Below, in pieces: positions 53,362-63,246 of a stretch of 64,000 nt of DNA. The stretch's first letter is position 1, and every line of letters starts with the position of its first letter. Under the pieces are notes generated by a model, which saw nothing but the letters and a program-made list of their open reading frames with translations, made no database searches and had not been told where the DNA came from. Location: NCBI GenBank assembly GCA_036704125.1, contig DATNQI010000036.1, forward strand, positions 1 through 64,000, written 5' to 3'. The DNA comes from Pantanalinema sp. Lineage in GTDB: Bacteria > Cyanobacteriota > Sericytochromatia > S15B-MN24 > UBA4093. The translations under genes and the position numbers were made by a program.

Positions 53362-53805
53362 CTAGATCAGCAAATCGAGCAGCATGCCCCGGATCTCGTT
53401 GATGGAGGCGGCGATGTCGATGGCATGCGCCTGGCCGCTCAGGATGCCGTCCGTGAGCGCGGCGAGCTTCTCGTCCAGCTCCTTCAGGATGATGAGCGTC
53501 CGGTTGCGCCGGTCGGTCCGCTTCTCCACCTTGCCCAGCTTGTCGTTGACCGACTTGAGGAAGCGCCTCACCGCGTCGCGGAAGTGGGCCACGTGCGCCG
53601 GGGTCGGGCTCTTGAGCAGCAGCTTGGCCTGCGCGTCCACGTCGGCGATGAAGGAGTCCACGGTACGGGGCTGAGCACCCGCCCGGGTGGCCTCGAACTG
53701 CTGGGCGAAGGTGCCCGGGGCGCTCGCCGCGCGCGCCGAGCCCGGCCCCAGCGGGCCGATGCCCTTGCCGGGCTCGTTCGGGAACATCTCGCCGATGCGG
53801 ATCAT
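53362..53805 (-). CDS. yaaR: YaaR family protein (DUF327)
   Basis: A 147-residue helical protein of the YaaR/DUF327 family, typical of Firmicutes: PTPAHVAHFRDAVRRFLKSVNDKLGKVEKRTDRRNRTLIILKELDEKLAALTDG and the ending IDIAASINEIRGMLLDLLI. Cytosolic; no enzymatic function known. A divergent helicase gene starts 112 bases away. Confidence 0.85.
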   Translation of the reverse strand: MIRIGEMFPNEPGKGIGPLGPGSARAASAPGTFAQQFEATRAGAQPRTVDSFIADVDAQAKLLLKSPTPAHVAHFRDAVRRFLKSVNDKLGKVEKRTDRRNRTLIILKELDEKLAALTDGILSGQAHAIDIAASINEIRGMLLDLLI

Positions 53806-53855
53806 ACGGGTCTTGTACCCGCTAAACCGCTTAAGGATTCTCTAAGGACCATCGC

Positions 53856-53885
53856 TTGTTTTGCCCCGCCCGGATTTGCTAGGAT
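53856..53885 (+). promoter_or_regulatory. Promoter of the UvrD helicase gene (extended -10)
   Basis: TTGTTT (53856-53861), 18 bases, then TGCTAGGAT (53877-53885). It resembles the TGCTAGAAT elements at 12715 and 16517. The ATG at 53918 follows 33 bases on. Confidence 0.5.
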
Positions 53886-53917
53886 CGATCCCCCCGAACT
53901 TGCCAGAAGAGGTTGCC

Positions 53918-55846
53918 ATGTCCCAGCTCGCGCTGATGTCTCCGTTGCTTCAGGGCCTCAATGCCGATCAGGCGGCGGCCGTGACGACGATCGAGGGCCC
54001 GGTGCTGGTCATCGCAGCACCCGGCTCCGGCAAGACCACGGTCCTGACCCGGCGCCTGGCCTACCTGCTCCAGCAGGGGGTGCGCCCCGAGCAGATCCTG
54101 GCGGTGACCTTCACCAAGAAGGCCTCCACCGAGATGACGCAGCGCCTGGCCAAGCAGATCGGCTCCAAGGACATCGCGAGCCGCATGACGGTGGCGACCT
54201 TCAACTCCCTGGGCCTCAAGCTCCTGGAGGGCAACTACCGGCGTCTCGGCTACACCGTCGACAAGCCTCACCTCTTGCTCGAGGGCACGCAGCGCGCCCT
54301 GTTCGACGTCCTCTTGCGCGAGCAGGACGCCATGGACATCAAGTACGAGGAGCTCGGCGCCTACATCTCGCTGGCGAAGGCCACCCTCACCGAGCCCAAC
54401 CGGGTCAACCGCCTCTCGGCCGACCCCAACGAGGCCCGGATGGCCGACCTGTACAAGGCCTACCAGCTGCGCATGATGCAGCAGAACCTGATCGACTTCG
54501 ACGACCAGATCCGGCTGTCGGTCGATCTGCTCCTGACCCAGGACGACCTGCGCCGCGAGATCCAGGCGCGCTTCACCCACGTCCTGGTCGACGAGTACCA
54601 GGACACCAACCGCGCCCAGTACACCCTCCTGCGCCAGCTCGCCGCCCCCCACGACAACCTCTTCGCCGTGGGCGACGACGCCCAGGGCATCTACGGCTTC
54701 CGCGCCGCCGACATCGACAACATCCTGAGCTTCTCGCGGGACTACCCCCAGGCCCGCGAGATCTACCTCGAGACCAACTATCGCTCGACCCCCGGCATCA
54801 TCAAGCTCGCCAACAACCTGATCGGCTTCAACGCCAAGCAGATCAAGAAGACCATCAAGGCGGCCCGCTCCAAGGACGGCCAGCGGATCCGCAACCTCAA
54901 GGTGCTCGACCAGTTCAACGAGGCCTCGGCCATGGTCGAGTCCATCAAGGAGCTCTTCCTCGAGGGCACCCCCCCCGAGGAGATCGCCGTCCTCTACCGC
55001 ACCCACGCCCAGGCCCTGCCCATCATCTCGGCCCTGGTCGAGGCAGAGATCCCGTTCGTGGTCAAGAAGAGCGGCAGCTTCTACGACCAGGCCGAGATCC
55101 AGGACATGCTCAACTTCCTGCGCCTGGCCCTGCCCAAGCCCCATCCCCTGGTCGAGGTGGCCTTCGAGGGCCTCTTGCGGCGCCTGGGGGTCTCCAAGGA
55201 CGCCATGTCGATCCTCAAGGTCGAGGCCGAGCGCCGCGAGGGCTCGCTGTGGGCCGCGGCCGAGCTCGCGGATCGCCTGCCTTTGGGCAGCATCCAGCAG
55301 CGCAACCTCGTCGTTCACGCGATCCGGATGGTCGTCGGCTGGCGGCGCCACCAGGGCCCCATCGCCGAGCTGATCCTCAAGATCCTCCAAGAGACCCGCT
55401 ACCGCGACACCCTGCAGGGCAAGAAGGGCGAGCAGGCGCGCCAGAAGCTCGACTGCCTCTCGACCTTCCACGAGCAGGTGACGCGCTGGGCCCCCAAGAG
55501 CCTCTACGACCTCTTCAACACCATCGATCAGCAGATGCGCCCCAAGAAGGCCAAGAAGAACGAGGCGGTCCAGCTGCTGACCATCCACTCCAGCAAGGGC
55601 CTGGAGTGGGATGCGGTCTTCGTGATCGGGATGGAGGAGGCGACCCTGCCCTACCAGGTCGCCCTCGACGAGGGAAACCTCGCCGAGGAGCGGCGCCTCT
55701 GCTACGTGGCCATCACCCGGGCGCGCCGCTTCCTCCAGCTCAGCCACTGCCACGAGCGCAGCAGCTTCGGCCAGAAGAAGAGCGTGGTGCCGAGCAGGTT
55801 CCTCCACGAGATGATGACCGGACAGGGGCAACCGGGCGCGCGCTGA
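53918..55846 (+). CDS. UvrD/PcrA-type ATP-dependent DNA helicase
   Basis: A 642-residue SF1A helicase with 3'-5' polarity expected. Walker A APGSGKTT (about 33), motif Ia FTKKASTEM, Walker B LVDEYQDTN (about 224), motif III VGDDAQGIYGFRAA, motif IV TNYRST, motif V IHSSKGLEWDAVFV and motif VI LCYVAITRARRFL. The order matches PcrA/UvrD, but the protein is shorter (usual about 720), lacking the C-terminal RNA-polymerase-binding tail. The ATG at 53918 was chosen by GAAGAGG; the longer frame is upstream of the promoter. Confidence 0.92.
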   Translation: MSQLALMSPLLQGLNADQAAAVTTIEGPVLVIAAPGSGKTTVLTRRLAYLLQQGVRPEQILAVTFTKKASTEMTQRLAKQIGSKDIASRMTVATFNSLGLKLLEGNYRRLGYTVDKPHLLLEGTQRALFDVLLREQDAMDIKYEELGAYISLAKATLTEPNRVNRLSADPNEARMADLYKAYQLRMMQQNLIDFDDQIRLSVDLLLTQDDLRREIQARFTHVLVDEYQDTNRAQYTLLRQLAAPHDNLFAVGDDAQGIYGFRAADIDNILSFSRDYPQAREIYLETNYRSTPGIIKLANNLIGFNAKQIKKTIKAARSKDGQRIRNLKVLDQFNEASAMVESIKELFLEGTPPEEIAVLYRTHAQALPIISALVEAEIPFVVKKSGSFYDQAEIQDMLNFLRLALPKPHPLVEVAFEGLLRRLGVSKDAMSILKVEAERREGSLWAAAELADRLPLGSIQQRNLVVHAIRMVVGWRRHQGPIAELILKILQETRYRDTLQGKKGEQARQKLDCLSTFHEQVTRWAPKSLYDLFNTIDQQMRPKKAKKNEAVQLLTIHSSKGLEWDAVFVIGMEEATLPYQVALDEGNLAEERRLCYVAITRARRFLQLSHCHERSSFGQKKSVVPSRFLHEMMTGQGQPGAR

Positions 55847-55864
55847 GGCGGCCCGGCGTTCGCG

Positions 55865-56908
55865 CTAGCGGTAGCTCGCGATGTGGGGGGCGATCGCCTG
55901 GAGCGAGACGACCCGCTCCACCGCGCCCAGCTTGACGGCCTCCTTGGGCATGCCGTAGACCACGCAGGTGGCCTCGTCCTGCGCGAGGGTGCTCGCCCCG
56001 GCATCTCTCATGGCCTTCAGCCCCCGGGCGCCGTCGTCGCCCATCCCGGTCATGATGATGCCCAGGGCGTTGCGCCCCGCTTGCTTTGCCACCGACCGGA
56101 ACAGGACGTCCACCGAGGGCCGGTGATGGCTCACCAGAGGACCGTCGAGCACCTCCACGTGGTACATGGCCCCGCTGCGCTTGAGCTGCATGTGGCGCCC
56201 GCCCGGCGCGATGAGGGCCCGGCCGGGAATCACCCGGTCGCCGTCGCGGGCCTCGCGGACCTCGACGGCGCACAAGCTGTCGAGGCGCTCGGCGAAGGAG
56301 GCCGTGAACTTCTCGGGCATGTGCTGGACGATGACCATGCCGGGACTGACGCGGGGCAGGGCCCGCAGGACCGCCTCGAGGGCCTGGGTGCCCCCGGTCG
56401 AGGTGCCGATGGCGACCACCCGGTCCGTGGTCTCGGCCATGGCCCGGACCGTGGGCTCCGCATGGGCGACCGGCGCGACCGGCGCCGGCGCGGAGAGCCG
56501 CCGGACGTTGGCGTGAGAGGCGGCGAGGACGGTCTTGACCAGCTCGCGCGAGGACTCGAGCAGGAACTGCTTGAGGCCCATCTTCGGCTTGGTGATGATC
56601 CCGAAGGCGCCCGCGGCGAGCGCCTGCATGGTCGTTTCGGCCCCGCGCTCGGTGAGCGACGAGCAGATCACCACCGGCGTCGGGCGCTCCTGCATGATCT
56701 GCTTGAGGAAGGTGATCCCGTCCATCCGCGGCATCTCCACGTCCAGCACGATCACGTCCGGCCACTCGCTGCGCATGCGCTGCCAGGCGAAGATCGGGTC
56801 CGAGGCGGCGCCAATCAGCCGGATGCCGGGCTCGTTCTTGAGGACGTCGCCGAGGACCTGGCGCACCACCGCCGAGTCGTCGACGATCAGCACGTTCACA
56901 CCGCGCAT
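55865..56908 (-). CDS. cheB: Chemotaxis response regulator protein-glutamate methylesterase
   Basis: A 347-residue CheB. The receiver domain has Asp56 in [11 protein letters not shown]; the methylesterase domain has the catalytic triad Ser in [10 protein letters not shown], His in VQHMPEKF and Asp in [11 protein letters not shown]. It removes methyl groups from receptors. The start at 56908 overlaps the cheD stop by 13 bases; it is the last che gene in transcription order. Confidence 0.95.
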   Translation of the reverse strand: MRGVNVLIVDDSAVVRQVLGDVLKNEPGIRLIGAASDPIFAWQRMRSEWPDVIVLDVEMPRMDGITFLKQIMQERPTPVVICSSLTERGAETTMQALAAGAFGIITKPKMGLKQFLLESSRELVKTVLAASHANVRRLSAPAPVAPVAHAEPTVRAMAETTDRVVAIGTSTGGTQALEAVLRALPRVSPGMVIVQHMPEKFTASFAERLDSLCAVEVREARDGDRVIPGRALIAPGGRHMQLKRSGAMYHVEVLDGPLVSHHRPSVDVLFRSVAKQAGRNALGIIMTGMGDDGARGLKAMRDAGASTLAQDEATCVVYGMPKEAVKLGAVERVVSLQAIAPHIASYR

Positions 56909-57432
56909 TCGCACCTCACCCGGCAGTTGACGCAGTTGGCGGCGACCGAGGCGGGCCGGGTGTGGCGAACCCAGACGTCCCCGCTCTGGACCTCGAAGCG
57001 AAGGTTCCGGTGGCCGACGCCTCCCAGGTTCTCGACCCGGCACGAGAAGCCGTTCTCTCGGACCAGACGCCTGGCCGTCTCTCCGTTCTGCGCCCCGATG
57101 TGGCGCGTGCGGCCGGGGATCTGGCCGGGGAACATGTTGCCGCCCCCGAACAGCTTGACCTCGTACTCCTCGGGCCGGGTCCCCGCGCGCCGGATGTCCT
57201 GCAGGAACAGGGCGAGGGCGTCGTCGGCGAAGCGACCGTCCAGGATGCCGCCTTCCCCCTTCGCCCGGGCCGGGAGCATGAAGTGGCACATCCCCCCGAT
57301 CCGCAGGCCGGGGTGCCACATGGTGATGGCCACGCACGAGCCCAGGATCGTGCGGATGCGGGTGCGGCGATCGCCGAAGTGGTAGTCACCCGGCTGCAGG
57401 TAGACGTCTTGGAGCTGGCTTGCGTGTTGCAT
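56896..57432 (-). CDS. cheD: Chemoreceptor glutamine deamidase CheD
   Basis: A 178-residue CheD. Catalytic Cys is in ILGSCVAI and His in [16 protein letters not shown] and HIGAQNGE are family marks. It deamidates receptor glutamines and, in Bacillus, also binds CheC. No CheC was seen here. The C-terminus ([13 protein letters not shown]) adds an uncommon Cys cluster. Confidence 0.93.
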   Translation of the reverse strand: MQHASQLQDVYLQPGDYHFGDRRTRIRTILGSCVAITMWHPGLRIGGMCHFMLPARAKGEGGILDGRFADDALALFLQDIRRAGTRPEEYEVKLFGGGNMFPGQIPGRTRHIGAQNGETARRLVRENGFSCRVENLGGVGHRNLRFEVQSGDVWVRHTRPASVAANCVNCRVRCECAV

Positions 57433-57435
57433 GGG

Positions 57436-58233
57436 CTACTCCTTTCGATAGATGGCCGGTCTGACGGATGCGAGCGCGTCGCTGACGCCGTTGAGGCTCT
57501 CGGAGTGGCCGACGAAGAGGTAGCCCCCAGGCTTGAGGCGGGGCAGGAGGTTGGCGACCACCTGCTGCTTGATGGCCTGGTCGAAGTAGATCATCACGTT
57601 GCGCAGGAAGATGACGTCGAACAGGCCCAGCTGCGCCTGCGGTTCGACCAGGTTGGCGAGCTTGAAGGCGACCCGCTCGCGCAGGCTGCGGTCCACCAGG
57701 AGGTGGCCCTCCTGCGATCGCACCCCCTTGAGGCAGTAGCGCTTGAGGTACTCGGCGGGGATGCCCTGCGTGCGCGCCATGGGGTAGCGCCCCGAGACGG
57801 CTTGCTCCAGCACCCGCGCGCTGATGTCGGTCCCCACGACCTCCCAGGGGGAGTCCCCCAGGGTCGCGGCCAGGACCATGGCCACGCTGTACGCCTCTTC
57901 GCCCGACGAGCTCGCCGCGCTCCAGACGCGCATCGGCCCCGCTCCGCGCTTCGCGAGGGCCTGGTCGCGCAGGAACTCGAAGTGCTTGGGCTCGCGGAAG
58001 AAGTAGGTCTCGTTGGTGGTGAGCAGGTCCAGGGCGCGCTGCAGCTCGGCGGGGTCGCGCCCGTGGGCGATCCGCTCGTAGTAGGCGCCGTAGGTGGGAA
58101 GGCCGAGCGCAGCCACACGCTTGGAGAGGCGGCCGCTGACCATCGGCTTCTTGCCGGGGGCCAGCTTGATGCCGGCCTCCCGGTAGAGCAGCGCCTGGAT
58201 ATCGGCGAACTCGCGATCGCTCAGCGTGGTCAT
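57436..58233 (-). CDS. cheR: Chemotaxis protein methyltransferase CheR
   Basis: A 265-residue CheR. The N-domain (DLLTTNETYFFREPKHFEFL) and SAM-binding VWSAASSSGEEAYSVAMVL are diagnostic, as is DVIFLRNVMIYFD. It methylates receptor glutamates. It lies 3 bases upstream of cheD in the operon. Confidence 0.95.
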   Translation of the reverse strand: MTTLSDREFADIQALLYREAGIKLAPGKKPMVSGRLSKRVAALGLPTYGAYYERIAHGRDPAELQRALDLLTTNETYFFREPKHFEFLRDQALAKRGAGPMRVWSAASSSGEEAYSVAMVLAATLGDSPWEVVGTDISARVLEQAVSGRYPMARTQGIPAEYLKRYCLKGVRSQEGHLLVDRSLRERVAFKLANLVEPQAQLGLFDVIFLRNVMIYFDQAIKQQVVANLLPRLKPGGYLFVGHSESLNGVSDALASVRPAIYRKE

Positions 58234-58243
58234 TACCCCCCCC

Positions 58244-58768
58244 CTAGCTCGCGCTTCCCTGCTCGATCGCCGCGAGCTCGTCCACCGACAGAACGTTGTC
58301 GATGGCCAGCAAGATCACGAAGCGCTCGTCGCTCTGGCCCGAGAGCGCGGTCTTGCCCATCCCCGCGATGAAGTCCGAGCGGATCTGCGCTCCGAAGCTG
58401 GGCACGGGCTCGACGTCGGAGGGGGGGATCTCGAGCACCTCGTTGACGGCGTCGACGATGATCCCGATGACCTGCTGCGCCGCGCCGCCCACCTCGAGGA
58501 TGATGACGCAGGACCTGCGGGTGAGCTCGGTGGTTCCCCGGCCGAAGCGAACCGAGAGGTCGATCACCGGCACCACGGCGCCGCGCAGGTTGATGACCCC
58601 CCGCACGAAGGGGGGCATCATGGGCACGACGGTCATGGGCCCGCACTCGAGGATCTCCTTGATGTGCAGGATGCCGATGGCGTAGGTTTCCGTGCCAAGC
58701 ACGAAGGTCAGGTACTGCTGCTGATCAGGGGTAGGCCCGGTCACCCGGGCCTCGTCGAAAGCAGTCAT
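58244..58768 (-). CDS. cheW: Chemotaxis coupling protein CheW
   Basis: A 174-residue CheW. The pattern LTFVLGTETYAIGILHIKEIL, VIDLSVRFG and GIIVDAVNEVLEIP is diagnostic. It bridges receptors and CheA. Coupled in the operon, 10 bases before cheR. Confidence 0.93.
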   Translation of the reverse strand: MTAFDEARVTGPTPDQQQYLTFVLGTETYAIGILHIKEILECGPMTVVPMMPPFVRGVINLRGAVVPVIDLSVRFGRGTTELTRRSCVIILEVGGAAQQVIGIIVDAVNEVLEIPPSDVEPVPSFGAQIRSDFIAGMGKTALSGQSDERFVILLAIDNVLSVDELAAIEQGSAS

Positions 58769-58777
58769 CGAATCCTC

Positions 58778-60394
58778 CTAGAACCGGACGAAGTCGGACT
58801 CGTCGCCGCGCCCGGGCGCCAGGGCCGCCCGGACGGGTGCCGCCTGGATCGCCTTGGTCCGCGCGCGCTCGGCGCCGCGCGGGGCGTCCGTGAGGCCGGC
58901 CACGCGGAAGAAGGCCATGAGCTGCTGGAGCTGCTCGGCCTGGCCGCTCATCTCCTCGGCGGTCGCGGCCAGCTCCTCGGAGGCCGAGGCGTTCTGCTGG
59001 GTCGCCTGGTTCATCTGGCCCATGGCCGAGGTGATCTCCTCGATGCCAGCGGACTGCTCGCCCGCGGCCGCCGCGATCTCCTGGACCAGGTCCGAGGTCC
59101 GGTTGATCGAGGGGACCATCTCGTCGAGGAGCTTGCCCGCGCGCTCGGCCAGGGAGACGCTGCCGGTGGCGAGCTCGCCGATCTCGCGGGCGGCCACCTG
59201 GCTGCGCTCGGCGAGCTTGCGAACCTCGGCGGCCACGACCGCGAAGCCCTTGCCGTGCTCGCCCGCGCGGGCCGCCTCGATGGCCGCGTTGAGGGCCAGG
59301 AGGTTGGTCTGGTAGGCGATGTCGTCGATGATGCCGATCTTGCCGGCGATGCTCTTCATGGCGAGCACCGTCTCCTTGACCGCGACGCCGCCCTCGGTGG
59401 CCTCCTTGGAGGCGGTCGTGGCGATGCCCTCGGTGACGCGGGCGTTCTCGGCGGTCTGGGTGATCGAGGCGCTGGCCTCTTCGACCGTGGCGCTCATCTC
59501 CTCGGCGCTCGCGGCCTGCTCGCTGGCGCCCTGGCTCAGGGACTGGGCGGTGGCGCTGATCTCCTCGGAAGCGCTCGAGAGGGAGTCGGCGGCCCCGCGC
59601 ACCTCGCCGATGATCTGAGAAATCTTCTGGACCATGTCGCGCAGGGATCCGAGCAGAATTCCCGTCTCGTCCTTGGAGTCCACGTCGATCTTGACGGTCA
59701 TGTCCCCGTCCGCCAGCTGGTTCGCCACCGAGACGGCCTGGTTTATGGGCCGGGTGATGCTCACGGTGACACCGTAGGCGAACGCCACCCCGATCGCGAA
59801 GGCGGCGAGGGCCAGCCCGATGAGGATCATCCGGGAGAGCGCCTGCTGATCGGCGGCCTGCTTGGCGGACTGCTCGAGCAGGTCGCTCTGGAGCGCCACC
59901 AGCTCGTTGAGCGCCCCGGTGTAGGTCTTGAGGGCGGGCAGGGCCTCGGCGAGCACCACGGCCTGCGCCTGCGCCCGGTTGCCTTCGAGGGCGAGCTGCG
60001 AGGAGCGCAGCACCGCCTCCAGGTAGGGCTTGCGCGCCTGCTGGATCTTCGCCATCAGGGCCTTGCCCTTCGGGGCGTAGATCAGCTTTTCGAGCTCCTC
60101 GAGGCGGCTGCCGATCTCGCCGCGGTTCGCCTGGATCCGGTCCATCCGAGCGCGCAGCTCCGCGGGGCTGGTGACCAGGGTCATCTCGAGGTTCGCCCGC
60201 GAGCTGTCGTCGGCCAGGATGATGACCTCGTTGGCCAGCTTGGACTTGATCCAGTCCACGTTGGCGATCTTGTCGAGGGCCTGGTTGGCGGCGGCGAGGC
60301 CCATCAGCCCCGTGACGATGATGACGAGCATCAGCGCCAGGACGCTGCCGAACCCGAGCGCGAGCCGGGTGCCGATTTTCGCGTTTTTCAGCAT
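58778..60394 (-). CDS. Methyl-accepting chemotaxis protein
   Basis: A 538-residue chemoreceptor. TM1 about 10-32, a helical periplasmic ligand domain of the four-helix type (about 33-190; [16 protein letters not shown]), TM2 ([18 protein letters not shown]), a HAMP domain ([19 protein letters not shown]), and a signalling domain with the tip [23 protein letters not shown]. It sits inside the che operon, so it is probably a main receptor of that pathway. Confidence 0.92.
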   Translation of the reverse strand: MLKNAKIGTRLALGFGSVLALMLVIIVTGLMGLAAANQALDKIANVDWIKSKLANEVIILADDSSRANLEMTLVTSPAELRARMDRIQANRGEIGSRLEELEKLIYAPKGKALMAKIQQARKPYLEAVLRSSQLALEGNRAQAQAVVLAEALPALKTYTGALNELVALQSDLLEQSAKQAADQQALSRMILIGLALAAFAIGVAFAYGVTVSITRPINQAVSVANQLADGDMTVKIDVDSKDETGILLGSLRDMVQKISQIIGEVRGAADSLSSASEEISATAQSLSQGASEQAASAEEMSATVEEASASITQTAENARVTEGIATTASKEATEGGVAVKETVLAMKSIAGKIGIIDDIAYQTNLLALNAAIEAARAGEHGKGFAVVAAEVRKLAERSQVAAREIGELATGSVSLAERAGKLLDEMVPSINRTSDLVQEIAAAAGEQSAGIEEITSAMGQMNQATQQNASASEELAATAEEMSGQAEQLQQLMAFFRVAGLTDAPRGAERARTKAIQAAPVRAALAPGRGDESDFVRF

Positions 60395-60403
60395 TATGTT
60401 CTC

Positions 60404-62548
60404 CTACTGGGCTTGAAGGCGGGGATCAGAGGCGAGCGCCTCGCGGTGGGTTTCCTTGTGGATCAGGGCCGGGACGTCGAGGATCAGGGCGACCTCGCCC
60501 GTGCCGAGGATGGTGGAGCCGACGATGCCCTTGAGGCCGGAAAAGAGGGGACCCAGGGGCTTGATGACGGTCTGGAACTCGCCCATCAGGGCGTCGACGA
60601 CCAGGCCGGAGCGCTGGCCACCCGCCTGGATCACGACGATGCTCTCTCGGCCGGTGGCGGCCCCCGGGATTCCGAAGGTCTCCCGGAGGCGGATGAACGG
60701 CAGCACGGTGCCGCGCAGGTTGACGTAGTGACGATCGGCCTCCGCCTTGGCGTCGGGCGAGAGCTCCAGGCACTCCACCACGTGGTCCAGGGGGATGACG
60801 AAGGCCGCGTCCCCGACCCCCACCAGGAAGCCGTCGATGATGGCCAGGGTGAGGGGAAGCCGGATCCGGAAGGTCGAGCCCTTGCCTGGCACGCTCTCGA
60901 GCTCGAGGGTCCCGCGCAGGCGGGTGATGTCGCGCTTCACGACGTCCATGCCCACGCCGCGCCCCGACAGGTTGGTCACCTGATCGGCCGTCGAGAAGCC
61001 CGGCTCGAAGATCAGCTGGTGGATCTCGTGGTCGCTCAGCGCCTGGCCAGGGTGGACCAGGCCGCGCTCGACGGCCTTTTCCAGGATGCGGTCCCGATCG
61101 AGCCCCTTGCCGTCGTCGGAGACCTCGATCACGATCGAGCCCGAGTCGTGGAAGGCGTGGAGCCTGACGTGGCCCCTGCCGGGCTTGCCCGCGGCGAGCC
61201 GGACGTCCTCGCGCTCGATGCCGTGATCGAGCGAGTTGCGGACCAGGTGGGTCAAGGGGTCGCCGATCATCTCGACCACCGACTTGTCCAGCTCGGTCTC
61301 CGCGCCGCTGATGATGAGCCGGATGTCCTTGCCGAGGTCCCGGCTGACGTCCCGGACCACCCGCTGGAAGCGGTTGAAGGTCGCGCCGATCTGGACCATC
61401 CTCAGCTTGAGGGCGCTCTCTCGCACCTCCTCGACCAGCCGCGAGAGGGCCGAGGCGGCCTCGGGCAGGCCGGTGACCTCCGAGCGCTGCGCCAGCTGAT
61501 GGGTCCCGGCTCCTGCGGTCACCAGCTCGCCGATCAGGGTGATGAGGTGGTCGAGCTTGGCGGCGTCGACCCGGATGGTGTTGTTCTCCTGGGATCGGGC
61601 CTCGGCCACCTGCTTTTGCTTCTGGAGGGCCGCGTCGACCACGGGCTGCTGCACCGCCTGGTGCTCGACCAGGATCTGGCCCAGGGGCGGGGGGCTGGCC
61701 TCTTGCTGGGTGCGCAGCCCTTCCTCCAGCTCGTGGCGGGTCAAGGCGCCGCTCTGGATCAGGATCTCGCCGAGCCGCATGTCGCCCTCGGGCAGGGCGT
61801 TGATGTGGGCGATGCAGTCGCTCACGCGGCTGTCGGGGGGCAGGATGGTCAAGCGGCAATCGTCGCGGACGAACTCGAAGACGCCCTCGATGGTCTCCTT
61901 GTCCGCTCCGGTGGCGAGGGTGATCTCGAAGCCGAGGTAGCAGCTCTCGGGGTCCATCTCGGCCGCCTCTGGGAGGGCGTCGTCGATCAGGGTGAGGGCG
62001 ACGATGTCGCCGAGGGTCGAAAGGTAGCGAATGAACGAGGCCGGGTCCATGCCATTGCGGAAGACCTCGCTGCCGAAGCGCAGCGACACGTGCCAGTTGA
62101 CGCGCGCCGGGCGTGCCTGCTCGGCGGCTTTCGGCGCGACGCTCGCATGGTGGCCGGGGGCGCCAAGGTGTCCCTCGAGGCGCCGGATGAGGGTCTCTTG
62201 CTGGGTCCGAGCGTCGGGATCGAGCATGGGCTCGGCTCCGACCCGGGTGATCAGGTGGGAGATGTGGTCCCCGCACACCAGCAATAGCGCGATCAGGTCC
62301 CCGTCGGCCGGGAGCCTGCCCTCTCGGACGTGGTCGAGCACGTTCTCCATCACGTGGGTGAAGGCCACGAGATCCTCGAAGCCGAAGAGCCCCGCGGATC
62401 CCTTGATGGTGTGGGCCGCGCGGAAGATGGCGTTGATCGCCTCGTCGTTCCCGGGCTCGCTCTCGAGGACGAGCAGGGCCGACTCCATCTCGCGACACAG
62501 CTCCTGGCACTCGGCCAGGAAGGTCTGAAGCACCTGATCCAGGTTCAA
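60404..62548 (-). CDS. cheA: Chemotaxis histidine kinase CheA
   Basis: A 714-residue CheA. HPt domain with His46 in AAHTIKGSAGLFGF; an extra region about 145-300, with RLGEILIQSGALTRHELEEGL, that resembles the MshEN/GspE N-domain pattern; dimerisation (about 320-385); HATPase_c (HLVRNSLDHGIE, DDGKGLD, GRGVGMDVVK); and C-terminal CheW-like domain (LPLTLAIIDGFLVGVG, YVNLRGTVLPFIRL). It phosphorylates CheY and CheB. Confidence 0.95.
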   Translation of the reverse strand: MNLDQVLQTFLAECQELCREMESALLVLESEPGNDEAINAIFRAAHTIKGSAGLFGFEDLVAFTHVMENVLDHVREGRLPADGDLIALLLVCGDHISHLITRVGAEPMLDPDARTQQETLIRRLEGHLGAPGHHASVAPKAAEQARPARVNWHVSLRFGSEVFRNGMDPASFIRYLSTLGDIVALTLIDDALPEAAEMDPESCYLGFEITLATGADKETIEGVFEFVRDDCRLTILPPDSRVSDCIAHINALPEGDMRLGEILIQSGALTRHELEEGLRTQQEASPPPLGQILVEHQAVQQPVVDAALQKQKQVAEARSQENNTIRVDAAKLDHLITLIGELVTAGAGTHQLAQRSEVTGLPEAASALSRLVEEVRESALKLRMVQIGATFNRFQRVVRDVSRDLGKDIRLIISGAETELDKSVVEMIGDPLTHLVRNSLDHGIEREDVRLAAGKPGRGHVRLHAFHDSGSIVIEVSDDGKGLDRDRILEKAVERGLVHPGQALSDHEIHQLIFEPGFSTADQVTNLSGRGVGMDVVKRDITRLRGTLELESVPGKGSTFRIRLPLTLAIIDGFLVGVGDAAFVIPLDHVVECLELSPDAKAEADRHYVNLRGTVLPFIRLRETFGIPGAATGRESIVVIQAGGQRSGLVVDALMGEFQTVIKPLGPLFSGLKGIVGSTILGTGEVALILDVPALIHKETHREALASDPRLQAQ

Positions 62549-62850
62549 GCGTGTGCCTCCTCGTGATTGGCCCGGATCCCGTAGAGATCCAGGAGGTCAT
62601 GCACCGTGGGGCTCGTCGGTCCCAGGCGAACGGTCTTGCCCATGCGCGCGGCTTCCTTGCGCACCAGCAGGATGAGCTGCGCCCCGGCGGAGTCGATCTC
62701 GGTGACGCCCGAAAGGTCCAGCTCGAGCGCGTCGAAGGTCGAGAGCGGGGCGAGCAGCTGGTCCTTGAGCTCGAGGGCGGTGTAGATCGTCAGGTCCCCG
62801 TCCAGGGCGATCAGGCCGTCCGCCTCGCGGGGTTGAATGGCGATGGGCAT
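62545..62850 (-). CDS. STAS-domain protein (anti-sigma-factor-antagonist-like)
   Basis: A 101-residue single STAS domain: LIALDGDLTIYTALELKDQL, ELDLSGVTEIDSAGAQLILLV (with the phosphorylatable Ser of DSAG) and an RLGPTSPTVHDLLDLYGI end. It lies between cheY and cheA, and its stop overlaps the cheA start (ATGA). It may link CheA or a serine kinase to another output (inference). Confidence 0.9.
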   Translation of the reverse strand: MPIAIQPREADGLIALDGDLTIYTALELKDQLLAPLSTFDALELDLSGVTEIDSAGAQLILLVRKEAARMGKTVRLGPTSPTVHDLLDLYGIRANHEEAHA

Positions 62851-62865
62851 GGGCGATTCCTCCTG

Positions 62866-63234
62866 CTAGGGCAAGATGAGCTTCTGGACGGCCGCGAGCA
62901 TCTGCTGCGGCTGGAAGGGCTTGAGGACCCAGGCCTTGGCGCCGGCGGCCTGGCCTTCCGCCTTCTTCGAGTCCTGGCCCTCGGTGGTCAGCATGATGAT
63001 GGGGACGAACTTGAGGGCGGGTTGCTTCTTGGCCTCCTTGACGAAGGTGATGCCGTCCATCCGCGGCATGTTCACGTCGGAGATGATCAGGTGCACCTTG
63101 AGACCCGCGAGCTTGTCGAGGGCGTCCTGGCCGTCGCAGGCCTCGACGACCTCGTATCCCGCCCCCTTGAGGGCCATGCTCACCACCTGGCGCAGGGTGG
63201 CAGAGTCGTCGACGATGAGGATGGTCTTTGCCAT
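62866..63234 (-). CDS. cheY: Chemotaxis response regulator CheY
   Basis: A 122-residue single receiver. Acidic pocket D9-D10, phospho-acceptor Asp53 in ISDVNMPRMDG, switch Thr in MLTTEG and Lys in VLKPF. It is the main flagellar-motor signal or an equivalent output. Transcribed before the STAS gene. Confidence 0.93.
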   Translation of the reverse strand: MAKTILIVDDSATLRQVVSMALKGAGYEVVEACDGQDALDKLAGLKVHLIISDVNMPRMDGITFVKEAKKQPALKFVPIIMLTTEGQDSKKAEGQAAGAKAWVLKPFQPQQMLAAVQKLILP

Positions 63235-63246
63235 GGTGGTCTCCTG

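Noticed and set aside
58226-62287. A 1353-codon open frame on the plus strand opposite the che genes
   Set aside because: It is antisense to cheW, the chemoreceptor and cheA, with low-complexity His/Asp/Leu composition typical of GC-rich shadow frames; the minus genes are certain.
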